The notes: generated by a model from the letters alone, not told the origin. A DNA stretch of 64,000 nucleotides from Phormidium tenue FACHB-886 (GCF_014764505.1 NZ_JACXWX010000001.1:372001-436000), one strand, 5' to 3'. Shown: positions 17,393 through 27,167, numbered from the stretch's first letter. Made by a program: numbers and translations.

Positions 17393-18349
17393 CTAGCTTG
17401 CCAAATACTCGCGAATATCTGCCCTACGCTTGCGGAGCTTAGTCAACGCCTCTCGCTCGATCTGGCGGACTCGCTCGCGGCTGATGCTGAGCCGATCGCC
17501 AATTTTTGCCAACGTCAACGCCTGCCCATCCTCCAAGCCAAACCGTAGTGACAGAACTTGGCGCTGTTGGGGAGTTAGATCTGCCATAATCTGCTCTAGC
17601 TCAGAGCGTAGCGCCGATTGAGCTGCAAAATCCTCTGGGGAAGGACCCGTATCCTCCAGGAGCTCGCCCAGTTCAGTGTCTTGGTTGTCACCTACACGTA
17701 GATCTAGCGATAGCGGCAGTCTCGCCCGCTCCAAATATTCACGCACTTGTTTTGGCGTTAGCTCCAGCTCTGCCGCCAGTTCTGCCGCTGTTGCGGCTCG
17801 CCCTAGCTGCTGAGAGAGCTGACGCTGCACTTTCTTAATCTTGTTTAGCTTCTCAGTAATGTGGATCGGTAGCCGGATCGTGCGTCCTTTCTCGGCAATC
17901 GCCCGGGTAATGGCTTGCCGGATCCACCAGTAGGCATAGGTGCTAAAGCGGTAGCCCTTAGTAGGATCAAATTTTTCGACTCCGCGCTGCATGCCGATCG
18001 TGCCTTCCTGGATCAAATCCAGCAGGTCTACATTACGCTTAATGTACTTTTTGGCAACCGAGACAACTAACCGCAAGTTAGCCTCTACCATTTTTCGTTT
18101 GGCATGTTCGCCATCAGCAGTAATCTGCTTCAGATCATCGGTTGACAAGTTTGTTTGGGCCGCCCACTCTTCTAAGCTTGCGACTCTTCCTAACTTATCT
18201 TCTAAAGCTTCCTTCGCTTCATGAAGCAGCGCAGAGCGGCGCACTTGTTTTCCATAAAGAATCTCTTGCTCATGAGTTAACAATGGTACGCGACCAATTT
18301 CCCGGAGGTAGGAGCGAACCATGTCAGCAGAGGTGGTAGCGGTCTTCAT
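17393..18349 (-). CDS. RNA polymerase sigma factor, RpoD/SigA family group 2
   Basis: A 318-residue non-essential-type (group 2) sigma factor. It lacks region 1.1 and starts directly with [23 protein letters not shown] (region 1.2). Region 2 includes [55 protein letters not shown] split over the core-binding and -10 recognition helices. Region 3 has [14 protein letters not shown], and region 4 ends with a helix-turn-helix containing [15 protein letters not shown]. Cyanobacteria have several such factors (SigB-SigE) for nitrogen, light, dark and stress responses; which one this is cannot be decided by eye. It has an 800-nt upstream gap. Confidence 0.93.
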   Translation of the reverse strand: MKTATTSADMVRSYLREIGRVPLLTHEQEILYGKQVRRSALLHEAKEALEDKLGRVASLEEWAAQTNLSTDDLKQITADGEHAKRKMVEANLRLVVSVAKKYIKRNVDLLDLIQEGTIGMQRGVEKFDPTKGYRFSTYAYWWIRQAITRAIAEKGRTIRLPIHITEKLNKIKKVQRQLSQQLGRAATAAELAAELELTPKQVREYLERARLPLSLDLRVGDNQDTELGELLEDTGPSPEDFAAQSALRSELEQIMADLTPQQRQVLSLRFGLEDGQALTLAKIGDRLSISRERVRQIEREALTKLRKRRADIREYLAS

Positions 18350-19158
18350 ACTGCTTCTCTAGGGAGTAAAGGGACTTGAGTTGATAAACGACAACGACTA
18401 GGACAAATGTACTACAACAGCGGCTAAAGTCAACCTGGTCGCTTGTTGAGTCAATGAGGTTGGTGAAAGCAGACTGAGAGAAAAGTTTACAAATTGTAAG
18501 GAGACTGGCAAAAGTTTGTATAACGCAAAAGCTTTGGTAGAAGCGCCAGTGAACTCATGAAGGTGAAGAAAACCTGTAGGGCAACCTAAGCGGCAGACCT
18601 TCCGAGTTTTGGAGCCAAGCGCTGACGGCAAGTGCAATCCTTTAAAGTCGCCCGAATCACTACCTCATCAGGGATGGGTTTAACCAAGCAGTCTATAGAG
18701 GGCAGTTTAACTAAAGGATGAACTTAGCTCGGTCTGAGCCTAGCTGATATCCAAGGGCAGCAAACGAGTGAGCAGATCGCTTAATCTAAATGCCTGACCT
18801 AGATACCTGATACCTAACTGCGACTTGAATCATTCAAGTCTCATAATCGTAACATTTGTTAATCAAGTTGTCACACTTTTTATTGCGACCTGACTGCTGA
18901 ACTTTTTTAAGAGATCCCTCAGCCGTAGTCCCACAATAGCGGGTCAGCCTGATTTGAGAATGCATCTATAGGAACAAAATAGGTAGATCTTTCTCTTCAG
19001 ATTCCTTGAGGAAGAACACAGATAATCATTAATCTGTTTTAAGGATTCGTCACTCGATTTGGCAAACGAGCACAGCTAACAAACCGGAAACTGCCCATCA
19101 GCTCTAAGCAATCTGCAAGATTAGTAATCCATTGAGTAAAACGTGTTATCTTAAAGAA
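18350..19158. other. Long intergenic region upstream of the sigma factor and ffs genes
   Basis: About 800 nt without a credible gene. It must hold the promoter(s) of the divergent sigma factor gene and of the SRP RNA. A GC-richer stretch at about 18540-18760 has local self-complementarity but matches no RNA family I know. TATCTT at 19147-19152 is a plausible -10 box for the SRP RNA starting near 19159. Confidence 0.4.
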
Positions 19159-19252
19159 GACTCGGACTCATGCGATTTCAACGCCCAAATCTTGTCAGGA
19201 CCGGAAGGTAGCAGCAACACGGGATGCTTGGGATAGGCGTGATCTCCGGGTC
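19159..19252 (+). ncRNA. ffs: Signal recognition particle RNA, 4.5S type
   Basis: The invariant apical domain is present: TTGTCAGGACC, the GGAA tetraloop, then GGTAGCAGCAACA, which binds Ffh. The flanks pair as in 4.5S RNA: CCCAA with TTGGG, and the terminal GACTCGGA at 19159-19166 with TCTCCGGGTC ending at 19252. Size (about 94 nt) fits the small bacterial form. Ends are set by the terminal helix and may be off by a few nucleotides. It works with Ffh and FtsY to target membrane proteins. Confidence 0.92.
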
Positions 19253-19345
19253 ACTTTATTTTGTGGACTTTCTGTTCCTGGCAGGCTTTGTGTTTCTGGC
19301 TTTGTCTTTAGCAGTCCACATCTTCTAAAATTTTTCTAAAAAAGG

Positions 19346-19385
19346 CAAAGGAGGGGGAGTGCTGTCATCCCCCTCCTTTGTGTTT
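19346..19385 (+). terminator. Strong intrinsic terminator downstream of ffs
   Basis: CAAAGGAGGGGG at 19346-19357 pairs perfectly with CCCCCTCCTTTG at 19369-19380 around an 11-nt loop, followed by TGTTT. It is about 95 nt beyond the end of mature SRP RNA, so the primary transcript is probably longer and is trimmed, or a second small RNA lies between. Confidence 0.8.
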
Positions 19386-19585
19386 GATCGGGGATGACTT
19401 GATTTAGAAAAGAGTCCTTCGGGCAGCCCAAAAATCTTTCAAAGATCTTCTAAAGATTACAGAACTCTAAAAAACTAAGCCGATCGCATTAAGGTGTATC
19501 ATGCTAGGTCTGTGTGTCAAGGTTTGAGAAAGCAGAAAAAACAGGCACGAGAGACGTTAGCGACAGACGAAAGGCAGGACATGTA

Positions 19586-20731
19586 ATGGACGACAAGTTG
19601 ATGCTGATGATTCCCGGTCCGACTCCTGTACCGGAAAAGGTTTTGTTGGCGATGGCAAAGCATCCGATCGGGCATCGGAGCGGCGACTTTGCCAAGATTA
19701 TTGCAGAAGTCACTGAAGGCTTGAAGTGGCTGCACCAAACGCAAAATGATGTATTGATTTTGGCAGCTAGCGGCACAGGGGCAATGGAAGCCGGAATCAT
19801 CAACGTCCTGAGTCCGGGCGAGCGGGTGTTGGTTTGCACAAACGGTAAGTTTGGCGATCGATGGGCGCAGATCTGTACAGCCTATGGGCTGAACGTTGAG
19901 AAAGTGACTGCTGAGTGGGGCAAGCCCATCGACCCTGAAGCAGTTCGTACCCAGCTAGAGGCAGACAGCGACAAGCAAATTAAAGCGGTGATTGTCACTC
20001 ATAGCGAAACTTCTACAGGGGTGCTCAACGATCTAGAAACCATTAATAGTCATGTCAAAGCGCATGGGGCATTGATCTTGGTAGACGCAGTCACAAGCCT
20101 GGGCGCAACCAACCTACCGATCGATGAGTGGGGTTTAGACGTAGTAGCCTCTGGTTCTCAAAAAGGCTTTATGCTGCCGCCTGGATTAGGCTTTGTGGCA
20201 GTTAGCCCTAAGGCGTGGGAGGCTTATGCTCAAGCAAAGATGCCTCGTTTTTATTTTGATTTGGGCAAATACCGTAAGGAAGCTGCTAAAAACAGCCATC
20301 CGTTTACGCCACCTGTGAACATGTATTTTGGGCTGCAAGTGGCGCTGAAGATGATGCAGGCAGAAGGCTTAGAAAACATTTTTGCTCGCCATCAGCGCCA
20401 CATGACTGCCACTCGCGCCGCTATGAAAGCGCTGAATCTGCCGCTGTTTGCACCAGACAACGCCGGTAGCCCTGCAATTACTGCTGTGGCTCCAATTGGC
20501 GTGGATGCCGAGAAAATTCGATCGGTGGTTCGCAAGCGGTTCGATATTGTTATGGCGGGTGGGCAAGACCACCTCAGCGGCAAAATCTTCCGCGTTGGGC
20601 ACTTGGGCTACGTCAGCGATCGAGACATCTTAACGGCGGTTGGAGCGCTGGAGGCTGCCCTGCAGGAGCTAAACTACGACTTCACACCTGGAGCAGGGGT
20701 TGCTGCCGCAGCTCAAGCGCTGGTGCAGTGA
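19586..20731 (+). CDS. PLP-dependent aminotransferase, alanine-glyoxylate/serine-glyoxylate type
   Basis: A 381-residue class V aminotransferase. Such enzymes convert glyoxylate to glycine with alanine or serine as donor, which fits photorespiration in a cyanobacterium. Visible features: IPGPTPVPEKVLLAM at the start, AASGTGAMEAG in the cofactor phosphate site, LVDAVTSLGA with the Asp that contacts PLP, and SGSQKGFMLPPG with the Schiff-base Lys. The same family was historically annotated in cyanobacteria as the soluble hydrogenase 42-kDa subunit. The ATG at 19586 is chosen (MDDKLMLMIPGP); an upstream in-frame start at 19514 gives an unlikely polar extension. Confidence 0.92.
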   Translation: MDDKLMLMIPGPTPVPEKVLLAMAKHPIGHRSGDFAKIIAEVTEGLKWLHQTQNDVLILAASGTGAMEAGIINVLSPGERVLVCTNGKFGDRWAQICTAYGLNVEKVTAEWGKPIDPEAVRTQLEADSDKQIKAVIVTHSETSTGVLNDLETINSHVKAHGALILVDAVTSLGATNLPIDEWGLDVVASGSQKGFMLPPGLGFVAVSPKAWEAYAQAKMPRFYFDLGKYRKEAAKNSHPFTPPVNMYFGLQVALKMMQAEGLENIFARHQRHMTATRAAMKALNLPLFAPDNAGSPAITAVAPIGVDAEKIRSVVRKRFDIVMAGGQDHLSGKIFRVGHLGYVSDRDILTAVGALEAALQELNYDFTPGAGVAAAAQALVQ

Positions 20732-20749
20732 TTGAAAGAATTTTTTGTG

Positions 20750-20778
20750 TGAAAGTCTCCTTTATATATAGACTTTCA
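20750..20778 (+). terminator. Hairpin after the aminotransferase gene
   Basis: TGAAAGTCT at 20750-20758 pairs with AGACTTTCA at 20770-20778 around an 11-nt AT-rich loop. A second, longer hairpin follows at 20835. Confidence 0.5.
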
Positions 20779-20834
20779 AATAAAGAATCTCAATCTAGGC
20801 GCATAGCAGCGTAAAAGCGCTAGATAAAGCTAAG

Positions 20835-20872
20835 AAGAAAAAGAGCGAGTCATCTGACTCGCTCTTTTTCTT
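20835..20872. terminator. Perfect 18-bp hairpin, terminator
   Basis: AAGAAAAAGAGCGAGTCA at 20835-20852 pairs with its exact complement at 20855-20872, leaving TC at the apex. The descending arm contains TTTTTCTT, so it is a good terminator on the plus strand. It can also serve the converging minus-strand DUF2949 gene. Confidence 0.8.
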
Positions 20873-21016
20873 AAAGTATTCAGTTGTCTACAATCCGCAG
20901 GCTCTAGCTCTACCTCTGCAGAGGCGCAGCAATTTCGAGAACTGGTCATGTTTCAACTCCTTAGATAACTCCTCAGATCGCTTCCAAAGGCTTTACAAAG
21001 ACTTCAAAGCGGTAGC

Positions 21017-21214
21017 CTATGGCTGAGCAGTTTCTAGCCAATCAAAGATGCGGTCGAGCTGTTCTAGCGTGACCAAGCCATACTGCCAAAGAATCATCGG
21101 CAGTGGACCCGGGTCTTGTTCCCGCTGGCGCAACGCCATGGCGATCGAAGGAGCCGACAAGGCTAAATCTTCTTGAAGAAATCGAATAAATCGGGCGTAT
21201 GTTGTGGGCGTCAT
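21017..21214 (-). CDS. DUF2949 family protein
   Basis: A 65-residue cyanobacterial protein of unknown function. FIRFLQEDLALSAPSIAMALR, then EQDPGPLPMILWQYGLVTLEQLD and IFDWLE are the conserved blocks I associate with DUF2949. The ATG at 21214 is preceded by a near-perfect Shine-Dalgarno sequence, so I prefer it over an in-frame start at 21298 that would add 28 residues. The protein is probably helical and cytosolic. Nothing nearby suggests its role. Confidence 0.8.
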   Translation of the reverse strand: MTPTTYARFIRFLQEDLALSAPSIAMALRQREQDPGPLPMILWQYGLVTLEQLDRIFDWLETAQP

Positions 21215-21221
21215 ATTCACG

Positions 21222-21230
21222 TTCACCTCC
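21222..21230 (-). promoter_or_regulatory. Strong ribosome binding site for the DUF2949 gene
   Basis: The minus strand reads GGAGGTGAA here, 7 nt before the ATG at 21214. Few other starts in the window have such a strong site, and it decides the start of this small gene. Confidence 0.8.
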
Positions 21231-22065
21231 TGACAAGGCTCTATAAGCCAATTACGTACTAAATTGTCACCAACGATACTGTTAACGGCAGACTTCATAC
21301 CGCCTAGAGAGCCACTCTTTGATCTGTCCTATAGGTCGCTTATGCGCCTGTTTGGACCTACCAGCAGCTTTGCCTACAGGAGCTTCACTGCTTCTTAGAG
21401 CTAAGAACTAGCTGTGAATCTGATACAGTAAATATCCTTCGACCGCATAGTGCCGCTAGTTGGCAGGCTAGACGACGATTGCTCCGTCAAAGTTCGAGGT
21501 TGACCAAAACTAGATTTCAGCGTCGAATGACTTTCGGTGGCACTGATGACCTGCTTCCATGCCAAACTGCTTGGCATTTTCTTGTTACAGCTAACTGCAG
21601 AGCAATTTTAGCTTTAGTCTTCTATTTTTGGCTCTATCAAAACTCCTCACACTGCACCCGTCTGATTCCTGATCCCAAACCAACAATTCCACACAGCAAA
21701 AGATGGATTTGGAGGCGATCCCCGGATGTCAGTATCAAGGATAAATTAAATCTGCGAAGCTGACTTGTGTCTTACGAAAGAGTACTTTATTTCTTTAGTC
21801 AACTCTATATTCACCTCCTACATTTACCGCTGTACAAGCCACGACAGGTAAAGATCTACCCAAGCAATGTGCCATCAGCTTAAAGCAGGGAACCCCAGAT
21901 ACTGGAATTCACACAGGCTAAAACTCGCTCAGCACACATGCCCATTAAAAATCCCTACTAGGAATGCAAGGTTAGCAAAATTTCTCCCAGAATGAACTAG
22001 TTTATTGTGAATAAGTTCAAACGAACTATGCAAAGTTTTTTAAAGCTAGCCAGGCTCTTCTAAGT

Positions 22066-22101
22066 CCTAAGCTAAGCCCTGAGCTAAATCCCGAGCTAAA
22101 T
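22066..22101. repeat. Three 12-bp tandem repeats
   Basis: CCTAAGCTAAGC, CCTGAGCTAAAT and CCCGAGCTAAAT follow each other without spacing. They lie about 100 nt beyond the 3' end of the glycosyltransferase gene. Confidence 0.65.
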
Positions 22102-22201
22102 TTTGTGCTGCTTCAGGTCTCACTTTAGGAAATGAAGGAAGTAAAGATTGTTTAAGAGGAGAGAATTAGTGAACTTGTCCCAACCTGGAGGATTGGCGCA
22201 A

Positions 22202-23962
22202 TCAGCTACGGTTTGCTGGATCGACTGCAGTACAGCGAAAAAGTTGATAGGGGAACCCTACTCGATGGTAACGATCGGGATCAATTGGGCAGCGCGTCCG
22301 GGCAGCCTTCCCAGCAGGCGTAGAGTAAGAGAGCCTGAGTTGACGTGGGTAGTCTGCCGATCGCATGCCTGGCGAGGCGATCACCCAAAGATTGAGCGGC
22401 AGGGGCAGGGGTTGAGGCAACTGGGCAAGCGTTTTCCAGACTTGGCGATAGCCTGCTGATTTATCTAGAAAAGCCGCCTGCACAGGGGCATTTGCCACAG
22501 ACGGATAATTTTGCCGCAGCGCCAACACAAAGCTTAGCCCTAGTGCCACCTCCTGCGGAGATTCATAGCTAACTGCCAGCGCGATCGGTATTGGCTCAAA
22601 CCGCAGGTTTTTTGCCACCCGATCGGGATTGTATGACTTAAGAAATACAAAACCATTTACCACTAAGACACTGCTGACGATGCCCATTAGCAGCGCGACC
22701 AACGGCACAAAGGAGCGGAAGGGCACAAAAGAAAGTGGCTTCCTGCTGACTGATCCGGCTGCTAAACTTGCCCCCACGATCGCACAAACGGCTGGGTAGT
22801 AAACAAAGTTGTAGCGCGGCACAACCGTCAAATCCTTGTTGAGCCCGTAGGCAATCAGTAGAAATTCGGCAATTACACAAACAATAAAGCCAAGCAGCAG
22901 AACAAATGGGGGGCGATTAGCTACCTGCTGCCACAGAAAGGGCAAGCTTTTGTGGAACTGCCACGCTAACCACAGCATGAAGCCGAGCATGACCCCACCC
23001 GAAACAATGGCAATCGGCAAAGGCTGCTTTTCCACAGGCAAAGCCACAAACATCAGTGTCCAGCCCACTAGGGTTTGATAGAGTGGCGCGAGACGATCGA
23101 GCCAGTCGGGGTTGTAGGGAATCAGCCAATCGGTTTCGGGACGCTGAATATGGCTGAGAAAAGTGGGCAACCAGGGCAAAAAGCCGATCGCCACTCCACC
23201 CACTGCAAAAGCAGCTGCCCCAAGCTGCCGAGCGGAAAGCCGCTGCCGCTGCCAAATTAACCAGCCTGCCAAAGCGCCGATCTGCGCAACTACTGCCAGC
23301 CCACAGAAGTAGTGAACATAAAGACTGAGCAAATTTAACCCCGTCCAGCCGATCCAGACAACCGGGCGCAGCCGATCGGGTTTCAGCAAATCGCGCTGAA
23401 TTTGCAGCAGCGCGATCAGCTCCAGCGTAATCAGCAGCATGGGCAGCGTATAGTGGCGCGCTTCCTGCGACAGATAAACCGCAAAAGGAGAAACTGCCAT
23501 TAGCGCTGCGCTCAGCAGTGCGGCTCTGGCTGAGAAGGCAAGTCGATTGAGGCTATAGACCGCAGCGATCGCTCCCACACCCATTAGTGCAGGTAAACTT
23601 CGCAGTGCCCAAATCCAGTGGTCAGCATCTGGATTGAGCCAGCTTAGCCACTGATACATTAGGCAAAAGAATAGCGGCGGATGTACTGACTCAGTCGCAA
23701 CGGTGTGGGCTATCTGGGCACAGCTCCGTCCGGGCTGAAGGGTGAAGAGCTGGTCGATCGCCGCTAGCGAAAAAAACTGGTTGAGCGGCACATCGCTGAA
23801 GCGACGACCCATTGTAAAAAGGGCAGTCAGTACTTCATCTAGCCAGAGGGGTTTGGTATCTAGATGCCAGAAGCGGAGCGCTAGCCCTAGCAGCAGGATG
23901 GCGATCAGGGGAAGCGGATGATGGACGATCGCCTTTTGGCGGGGACTGGGGTTGGATTGCAT
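22202..23962 (-). CDS. GT39/ArnT-like membrane glycosyltransferase
   Basis: A 586-residue polytopic GT-C fold enzyme that uses lipid-linked sugar donors. The N-terminal segment LRFWHLDTKPLWLDEVLTA has the catalytic-loop acidic pair (LDE) expected after the first membrane helix. ESVHPPLFFCLMYQWL matches the HPP-type motif of the family, and YLSQEARHYTLPML is typical of cyanobacterial members. About ten to twelve membrane helices are followed by a C-terminal domain of about 150 residues outside the membrane. The substrate is unknown. The start is the ATG at 23962. It is preceded closely (61 nt) by the gamma-glutamyltransferase gene on the same strand. Confidence 0.87.
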   Translation of the reverse strand: MQSNPSPRQKAIVHHPLPLIAILLLGLALRFWHLDTKPLWLDEVLTALFTMGRRFSDVPLNQFFSLAAIDQLFTLQPGRSCAQIAHTVATESVHPPLFFCLMYQWLSWLNPDADHWIWALRSLPALMGVGAIAAVYSLNRLAFSARAALLSAALMAVSPFAVYLSQEARHYTLPMLLITLELIALLQIQRDLLKPDRLRPVVWIGWTGLNLLSLYVHYFCGLAVVAQIGALAGWLIWQRQRLSARQLGAAAFAVGGVAIGFLPWLPTFLSHIQRPETDWLIPYNPDWLDRLAPLYQTLVGWTLMFVALPVEKQPLPIAIVSGGVMLGFMLWLAWQFHKSLPFLWQQVANRPPFVLLLGFIVCVIAEFLLIAYGLNKDLTVVPRYNFVYYPAVCAIVGASLAAGSVSRKPLSFVPFRSFVPLVALLMGIVSSVLVVNGFVFLKSYNPDRVAKNLRFEPIPIALAVSYESPQEVALGLSFVLALRQNYPSVANAPVQAAFLDKSAGYRQVWKTLAQLPQPLPLPLNLWVIASPGMRSADYPRQLRLSYSTPAGKAARTRCPIDPDRYHRVGFPYQLFRCTAVDPANRS

Positions 23963-24023
23963 TCGGAATTGGTTTTGCAGAGGGGGAGCCTCTTGCCCCT
24001 ATCTACCCTTCCATTTAACCAGG

Positions 24024-25622
24024 TTAGCCAGCGATCGCTTGTCCATCGGCTCTCGGTTCTGAGGCAGCCACCAGCACATCGCCGTGGCGGAGAATCATTT
24101 GACCTTTGCCGAAGGCGCGCCCTTCCGCCATCACCTGCACTGCATGACCGCGATCGGCAAGGGCGAGGACAACTGAGCGAGGGACGGTTTGCTCAATCAG
24201 CACGGTGCGACCCGTGAGATATTGCCAGCGGGGCGCATCCAGGGCAGCCTGCGGATTCATGCCATAATCCATCAGGTTGACTGCCACTTGTAGATGTCCT
24301 TGAGGTTGCATGTGTCCGCCCATTACGCCGAAAGGACCCAATGGCCGATCGCCCTGCGTCAGAAAACCGGGGATGATTGTGTGATAGGGGCGTTTGTTGG
24401 GTGCGATCAGGTTAGGGTGGTTGTGCAAGCCTAAGATGAAGCCCCTGCCGCGATTTTGCAAAGCAATGCCCGTTTCAGGAGCTAGAACCCCACTGCCAAA
24501 GCCTTCAAAGTTGGACTGGATGAACGACACCATCAGGTCTTGATCCGCCGCTGCCATGTAAACGGTGCCTCCCTTGATTACACCTGGATGGGCAGTCAAG
24601 GCAATATCACTAATACTTTTTCGACGCTGAGCCGCATATTGCTTATCCAGCAGCTGCTCGATCGTCACCTGCATCCAGTCAGGGTCAGTCACCTGCTGAT
24701 GGGCATCAGCAAAGGCAAGCTTCATGGCTTCAATTTGCCAATGCAGACTCTCAACCGAATCACGAGGATAGCGCGATAAATCGAAGCCTTCCAAGATATT
24801 TAGCGCCATCAAGGCAGCAATACCCTGTCCGTTTGGTGGGATTTCCCAAACCGTGAGATCGCGGTAGGTCGTGGAAATCGGCGGCACCCATTGCGGCTGG
24901 TGCGCTTTTAGATCGTCGAGCGACAATTTGCCGCCCGTATCTGCCGCAAATGCAGCCATTCGTTCGGCTAGCTCACCCTGATAAAAGCTCTCGCCGCCTG
25001 TCTTGGCAATTTCTTGGAGCGTCGCTGCATGAGCAAGGCTCCCCCAAATTTCGCCTGCTGCAGGGGCACGATCGCCCTTAAAGAAGACCTGCTTAAACGG
25101 CTGAAATTCTTTACCTGTTTGCGGTACATAGAGCGCTGCCGCTGCCTGCCAGGCTCGTGCCGTCTCCGGCGACACCGGGAACCCCTCGCTGGCGTAGCGA
25201 ATGGCAGGCGCAAACAGTTGCTCAAACGGCAGCTTGCCCCACCGCTCCCAAGTGGCACGCCATGCTGAAACTGCGCCCGGAACAGTTACGGGTAGCCAGC
25301 CTAAATCGGGAACGTGAGACAGCCCAGCATAGTCTTCTAGCCTGAGCTGCTGCGGACTTTTGCCAGAGGCATTTAGCCCATGCAGCTGCCCATCCCAAAC
25401 TAAGGCAAATGCATCTGAGCCAATGCCGTTCGAGGTTGGCTCAACCACTGTCAAGGCGATCGCCATCGCTAGTGCTGCATCAACTGCATTCCCTCCCGCC
25501 CAAAACATCTCCATTCCGGCTAGAGTTGCCAACGGCTGGCTAGTTGCTGCCGCAAACCGCCGACCCATAATCACTCGCCGACCAGACGGATAGGGATAGG
25601 TAGTGAGGTTGGAAGAAAACAT
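24024..25622 (-). CDS. Gamma-glutamyltransferase family protein
   Basis: A 532-residue Ntn-hydrolase of the YwrD-like subfamily. Family features: GMEMFWAGGNAVDAALAMAIALTVVEPTSNGIGSD is split over the conserved N-terminal half. The autoprocessing Thr is in IKGGTVYMAAAD, and FGSGV and GGHMQPQGHLQ come later. These proteins cleave glutathione or gamma-glutamyl compounds; this subfamily often lacks a signal peptide, as here. I use the ATG at 25622 (MFSSNLTTYPYPSGRR). A start at 25757 would overlap the preceding peptidase gene and adds a low-quality stretch. It is the third gene in a minus-strand series with the BlaI/M56 pair. Confidence 0.9.
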   Translation of the reverse strand: MFSSNLTTYPYPSGRRVIMGRRFAAATSQPLATLAGMEMFWAGGNAVDAALAMAIALTVVEPTSNGIGSDAFALVWDGQLHGLNASGKSPQQLRLEDYAGLSHVPDLGWLPVTVPGAVSAWRATWERWGKLPFEQLFAPAIRYASEGFPVSPETARAWQAAAALYVPQTGKEFQPFKQVFFKGDRAPAAGEIWGSLAHAATLQEIAKTGGESFYQGELAERMAAFAADTGGKLSLDDLKAHQPQWVPPISTTYRDLTVWEIPPNGQGIAALMALNILEGFDLSRYPRDSVESLHWQIEAMKLAFADAHQQVTDPDWMQVTIEQLLDKQYAAQRRKSISDIALTAHPGVIKGGTVYMAAADQDLMVSFIQSNFEGFGSGVLAPETGIALQNRGRGFILGLHNHPNLIAPNKRPYHTIIPGFLTQGDRPLGPFGVMGGHMQPQGHLQVAVNLMDYGMNPQAALDAPRWQYLTGRTVLIEQTVPRSVVLALADRGHAVQVMAEGRAFGKGQMILRHGDVLVAASEPRADGQAIAG

Positions 25623-25711
25623 GGAAGGGGGAGAAGGTAGGACAGACAATAGAAAACTAACAACAGAAATAAGCGAGCAGGAGACGGCTGCCTTATGCAA
25701 GACGCTAGATC

Positions 25712-26548
25712 CTATCGATGAACCAGCAGCGTTAGCAGCGGCACGATCGCCACCCACAGCTCAGCTAAGGAGAATTCCTCTACCGGGTCAGGGGAACTCG
25801 TTGCCAGTAGTGCCTCAATGCGGGTTTCTAACCGTGTCAAGGGAGCGGTGGCACTCAATGCAGCGCAATAGTCTGGGGCAGTTTCTCCTTCCTGCACTGC
25901 CAGCAGCAGCGACTCTGCCAGCAGCAGCGGATCGATGTGTTGTGCTGCCCATTGGTCAGCTCTTAACTCGCGCAGCAGCAGCAAATCTTCCCAAAGGGCA
26001 TGGGTGTTAGGCAACCAAGTAGTCAGATGACGCAACCAGCCCAGCCAGAAAAACCAAAAAGTGTCGCGGTAGTGGGCGTGAGCTTGCTCGTGGGTAAGGA
26101 CAGCAGCGAGTTGAGCGGGTGTAAGGTGGGTAAGCATGCCCTGGCTAACGACCAGTTTCGGCTGCCAAAAGCCTACCTGTGCTGCAAACAGACGGGGAGT
26201 GTCAAGGATATGGGCCCTTACCCCACTCAGGGGTTGAACGGGATAGGTTTGTAATTGCTGCAGCGATCGCCCAGCCTGCCAGGCCAGCCGCAGCAGCACT
26301 CCTGCCGCCATTGTAAGGCAGCCGATCGCCAGCAGGTAGCCGATCCAGCCCACGGGCAAACCCAGCATTTCGCCTTCGGTTCCCATGCATAACACCGCGA
26401 TCGCTGTCATCATGAGCAGCAGCGGCGGCAGCAGAAATGCGCTGAGGGTGTGCCGCCAGCGAACTGACCAAGCGGCATCAGTGGGATGCCATAGACAACG
26501 GCTTAGCCCTGCGATCGCCGTTGCAAGCAACATTAAGCTGATATGCAT
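25712..26548 (-). CDS. M56-family (BlaR1-like) membrane metallopeptidase
   Basis: A 278-residue membrane protein with three to four hydrophobic segments. A zinc peptidase motif is present, LTHEQAHAHYRDTFWF (HExxH as HEQAH), with a downstream Glu in LLLLRELRADQWAA as third ligand. It lacks the extracellular penicillin-binding sensor domain of true BlaR1. Its ATG overlaps the stop of the BlaI-like gene by one base (TAATG), so the two are translationally coupled. The likely role is signal-dependent proteolysis of the repressor. The signal is unknown. Confidence 0.88.
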   Translation of the reverse strand: MHISLMLLATAIAGLSRCLWHPTDAAWSVRWRHTLSAFLLPPLLLMMTAIAVLCMGTEGEMLGLPVGWIGYLLAIGCLTMAAGVLLRLAWQAGRSLQQLQTYPVQPLSGVRAHILDTPRLFAAQVGFWQPKLVVSQGMLTHLTPAQLAAVLTHEQAHAHYRDTFWFFWLGWLRHLTTWLPNTHALWEDLLLLRELRADQWAAQHIDPLLLAESLLLAVQEGETAPDYCAALSATAPLTRLETRIEALLATSSPDPVEEFSLAELWVAIVPLLTLLVHR

Positions 26549-27003
26549 TACTGCTCCTCCTCTGCTTGCCGAGCTGCCCTAGCCTGTTGAGCTGCTTTGA
26601 GCCGCCGAGTAATTTCTTCTAATTTTTCCACGCTGGCACGATCGAGGTCATCGGCAAAAGCAGCGACTACATCTGGATTGCCTACTGCCAAAAACCGCTG
26701 GAGCTGATCGTGCGCCTGCAGCGCCTGCGCTTCTTCACGGGAGACCAGCGGCTGCCACTGGAAGGCACGTTCTCGTCCTTCAGCGGGATCGCGTTTGGTG
26801 CGAGTTACCCAGCCTTTCTGCGCCAGTCGCTGCAGCACCGTAGTGACTGAAGCATAGGCAAGCTCACGATCGGGGTCGGCCAAAATGCAATCGTGAATCT
26901 CTTTGACCGTGGCAGAACCGTGTGTCCAGAGAATCTGCAAAATTTCTGTTTCTAAAGATCCTAGTGAGAGCCGATTAGGGGAACGATCGGGCAGGGGAGC
27001 CAT
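26548..27003 (-). CDS. BlaI/MecI/CopY-family transcriptional repressor
   Basis: A 151-residue winged-helix repressor. LGSLETEILQILWTHGSATVKEIHD and YASVTTVLQRLAQKGWVTRTK are the recognition helix and wing of the BlaI family. A long helical C-terminus (about residues 85-150) would dimerise. The ATG at 27003 is used; a TTG at 27009 is in frame. It is the promoter-proximal gene of the pair with the M56 peptidase and probably represses its own operon, possibly including the gamma-glutamyltransferase and glycosyltransferase downstream (inference from spacing). Confidence 0.9.
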   Translation of the reverse strand: MAPLPDRSPNRLSLGSLETEILQILWTHGSATVKEIHDCILADPDRELAYASVTTVLQRLAQKGWVTRTKRDPAEGRERAFQWQPLVSREEAQALQAHDQLQRFLAVGNPDVVAAFADDLDRASVEKLEEITRRLKAAQQARAARQAEEEQ

Positions 27004-27167
27004 GGGCAATAGGCGTAAAGGCTATAGGGCTTAGTTTATATCGAGTTGAGCAACAGTGGGATGCAGCAGTGAAATGGTGCGGCTTAAGGTGAAAGCTGAA
27101 GCAACAACCTCACAGCTTTACCACTTGTTTAATAGCCCTATCGCTTCTTTAGATAGCCCTATCAGCT

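Larger units (their letters stand above)
21215..22201. other. Long intergenic region
   Basis: Almost 1 kb without a supportable gene. Short open frames here (for example 21479-21763) have neither a ribosome binding site nor a recognisable composition. A 12-bp tandem triplication is present at 22066-22101. I see no RNA family. Confidence 0.4.

Noticed and set aside
18398-18637. Minus-strand 79-codon frame upstream of the sigma factor gene
   Set aside because: No ribosome site or family-like pattern; probably leader sequence.
18540-18760. Possible riboswitch or 6S RNA in the GC-richer part of the sigma factor upstream gap
   Set aside because: No conserved block of cobalamin, tmRNA, RNase P or 6S RNA could be identified by eye.
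21479-21763. Plus-strand frame of 94 codons in the long gap
   Set aside because: No ribosome binding site, no recognisable pattern, and skewed composition.
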